Under the pieces are notes generated by a model. The model was not told where the DNA came from. It ran no database searches and worked only from the letters and a program-made list of their open reading frames with translations. A DNA stretch of 64,000 nt, taken from Cladorrhinum sp. PSN259. Taxonomy: Eukaryota; Ascomycota; Sordariomycetes; Sordariales; Podosporaceae. The stretch lies in assembly GCA_033725935.1 (NCBI GenBank), contig MU867123.1, positions 1 through 64,000 on the forward strand, written 5' to 3'. Within the stretch, counting starts at the first letter, position 1, and every line of letters begins with the position of its first letter. Shown here in pieces: positions 63,101-64,000 of the stretch. The position numbers and the translations under genes are program-made.

Positions 63101-64000
63101 GTCACCATCCATCAGCCCTCGGCCCAGCTCTTTGCCCAGTTCGACACCCTCCTCCTACTTCAGCGCGGCGGCAAGACGGTCTACTTTGGCGACATCGGCG
63201 ACAACGCAGCCACCATCAAGGATTACTTTGCCCGCTATGGGGCCCCCTGCCCCAAGGAAGCCAACCCGGCCGAGCATATGATTGACGTCGTGTCCGGTGA
63301 TCTCTCTCATGGCCGCGACTGGAACCAGATCTGGCTCGAGTCCCCCGAGCACGCCAACGTCGTCCGGGAGCTCGACTCCATCATCGCCGAAGCGGCCGCC
63401 AAGCCTGCAGGCTACGTCGACGACGGCCAGGAGTTCGCCATGCCCCTCTGGGAGCAGGCCAAGATCGTCACGCAACGCATGAACGTCGCCCTCTACCGCA
63501 ACAGGGACTACGTCAACAACAAGGTCATGCTGCACATTATCGCCGCCCTCTTCAACGGCTTCTCCTTCTGGATGATCGGCGACGCCGTTTCTGATCTGCA
63601 AATGATCCTCTTCAGCGTCTTCCAGTTCGTGTTCGTGGCGCCCGGTGTCATTGCCCAGCTCCAGCCCCTCTTCATCGACCGCCGCGACATCTTTGAGGCC
63701 CGCGAGAAGAAGAGCAAGATGTATTCTTGGGTTGCTTTCGTTACCGGCCTCATCACTTCCGAGATCCCTTACCTCATGTTCTGCGGCGTCATTTATTATT
63801 GCTGCTGGTACTACACCGCCGGTCTACCCAAGAACTCGAACCGCGCCGGCGCCACCCTGTTTACCATGCTAATGTACGAGTTCATCTACACGGGCATGGG
63901 TCAGTTTATCGCCGCTTACGCTCCCAACGCCGTTTTTGCCTCCCTTGCCAACCCCTTCGTGATTGGAACTCTGATCTCCTTCTGCGGTGTTCTGGTGCCC
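60188..64000 (+). CDS. PDR-type ABC transporter (truncated by window end)
   Basis: One open frame from ATG at 60188 to the window edge, 1271 codons with no stop or intron; about 200 residues are missing at the end. It has the PDR order NBD-TMD-NBD-TMD. NBD1 has the degenerate Walker A of this group, GRPGSGCTT near 102-110 with Cys for Lys, signature VSGGERKRVSI and WDNSTRGLD. NBD2 has canonical GSSGAGKTT near 812 and FLDEPTSGLD, but a degenerate signature LSVEQRKRV; this asymmetry is normal for PDR proteins. TMD1 covers about 430-700 with a following loop holding paired Cys. The N-terminus is short compared with Pdr5. Such pumps export azoles and other hydrophobic compounds at the plasma membrane. 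The divergent Zn2Cys6 gene may control it. Confidence 0.93.
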   Translation, partial: MEKMDNTTDDAASAVDWKLKHKVEAIRDRDERSGMPMRELGVTWKDLTVQAISADAAIHENVFSQFNIPTKFQESRHKPPLKTIIDKTHGCVKPGEMLLVLGRPGSGCTTLLNMLANNRGGYQSVTGDVKYGSMDAKDAQKYRGQIVMNNEEEVFFPTLTVGQTMDFATRLKIPAKLPDGVTTEEEYRQGVMDFLLESMGITHTRGTKVGNEFVRGVSGGERKRVSIIECLATRGSVFCWDNSTRGLDASSALDYCKALRAMTDVLGLATIVTLYQAGNGIYNQFDKVLVLDAGKEVFYGPMKEARPFMERLGFVCRDGSNVADYLTGVTVPTERLIAPGYEKSFPRNAESLRQEYEKSPIYAQMITEYGYPETSEAQERTKLFKEAVAAERSPKLPKDSAFTVSFMQQVVTCIKRQYQILWGDKATLLIKQGSTLAQALISGSLFYNAPADSSGLFLKGGALFFALLHNCLMSMSEVTDSFRGRPVLAKHKQFAYFHPAAFCIAQVFADIPVILLQVSIFAIVQYFMVGLKMAADAWWTYWVLVVATTMCMTSLFRMVGAAFPNFDAASKVSGFFVKALTMYTGYMILRPKMHPWFGWIFWLNPLAYAFDALLSNEFTGQHIPCVGPNLVPSGPGYDGSSPQSCAGVVGATPGKNFLTGDEYLHGLHYSANHIWRNFGIIWGMWLFNVCITIFFTTRWRAASEGGPSLLIPRENAKKALGGARTGRDEEAQYDDKNGVGSQSESDETIVGKGEDGVIGAKKDAGEADLIRNTSVFTWKNLCYTVDTPTGPRQLLDNVQGWVKPGMLGALMGSSGAGKTTLLDVLAQRKTEGTIKGSIMVDGRDLPVSFQRSAGYCEQLDVHEPYATVREALEFSALLRQPRDVPRADKIKYVNTIIDLLELHDLADTLIGKVGAGLSVEQRKRVTIGVELVAKPSILIFLDEPTSGLDGQSAYNTVRFLRKLADVGQAVLVTIHQPSAQLFAQFDTLLLLQRGGKTVYFGDIGDNAATIKDYFARYGAPCPKEANPAEHMIDVVSGDLSHGRDWNQIWLESPEHANVVRELDSIIAEAAAKPAGYVDDGQEFAMPLWEQAKIVTQRMNVALYRNRDYVNNKVMLHIIAALFNGFSFWMIGDAVSDLQMILFSVFQFVFVAPGVIAQLQPLFIDRRDIFEAREKKSKMYSWVAFVTGLITSEIPYLMFCGVIYYCCWYYTAGLPKNSNRAGATLFTMLMYEFIYTGMGQFIAAYAPNAVFASLANPFVIGTLISFCGVLVP

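Noticed and set aside
1..64000. tRNA genes
   Set aside because: No cloverleaf with a GTTCRANNC arm was noticed by eye; a covariance scan would be needed to exclude them.

Overview
The window looks like nuclear DNA of a filamentous ascomycete, most likely a Sordariomycete. Introns are short (50-96 nt) with GT..AG ends and CTRAY-type branch points. There are several HET-domain genes, a Zn2Cys6 regulator, secreted AA8 and LPMO-like redox proteins, a lone 5S rRNA gene of the dispersed Neurospora type, and an AT-rich retroelement whose damage is almost all CA-to-TA (TG-to-TA), the mark of repeat-induced point mutation (RIP). Species cannot be told from the sequence alone.

Layout. 1-8.8 kb is a RIP-mutated Ty3/gypsy chromovirus with three LTRs and gag-protease-RT-RNaseH-integrase-chromodomain on the minus strand. 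A decayed 219-codon frame lies on the opposite strand between the chromodomain and the 3' LTR. The same 5-bp target duplication flanks the two outer LTRs. 10.2-13.4 kb (minus) holds the most unusual gene: a WD40-like propeller, an acidic linker and a zinc-deaminase-like domain with an Ala/Gly-rich tail, joined by a 59-nt intron. 16.1-17.7 kb is an M20-type peptidase pseudogene broken by a 438-bp TA-flanked MITE and then by an LTR fragment. 20.6-22.7 kb is a first HET gene. 24.2-26.5 kb is a fungal AAA+ ATPase. 27.2-27.9 kb is a small secreted Cys-rich protein, and 28.2 kb the 5S rRNA gene.

29.2-34.7 kb (minus) carries a bicovalent-FAD (berberine-bridge type) oxidase with an internal 28-residue duplication, a PaxM-like FAD monooxygenase and a secreted lipocalin. 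35.5-37.8 kb is a second HET gene, and 38.2-39.8 kb a short NACHT/STAND-like NTPase with a zinc-ligand insert. 40.7-43.5 kb is a secreted S41-family peptidase. 44.5-46.8 kb pairs a secreted AA8 cytochrome with an AA16-like copper LPMO; these two could act together on polysaccharide. 47.6-48.6 kb is a multi-pass membrane protein. 49.6-51.6 kb is a third HET gene of the HET-D/E type. 53.9-55.9 kb is a secreted repeat protein built from Val/Thr strands. 56.3-58.9 kb (minus) is a Zn2Cys6 transcription factor divergent from a PDR-type ABC transporter (60.2 kb to the window end, cut off); five 8-bp repeats each holding a CGG triplet lie just upstream of the regulator.

Three HET genes, a NACHT-type NTPase and a deaminase fusion in about 40 kb suggest an accessory region rich in self/non-self recognition or programmed-death genes, next to an old retroelement graveyard. 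All exon structures are read by eye from splice signals and frame continuity. No search or alignment was run, so family names rest on motifs recognised in the translations.
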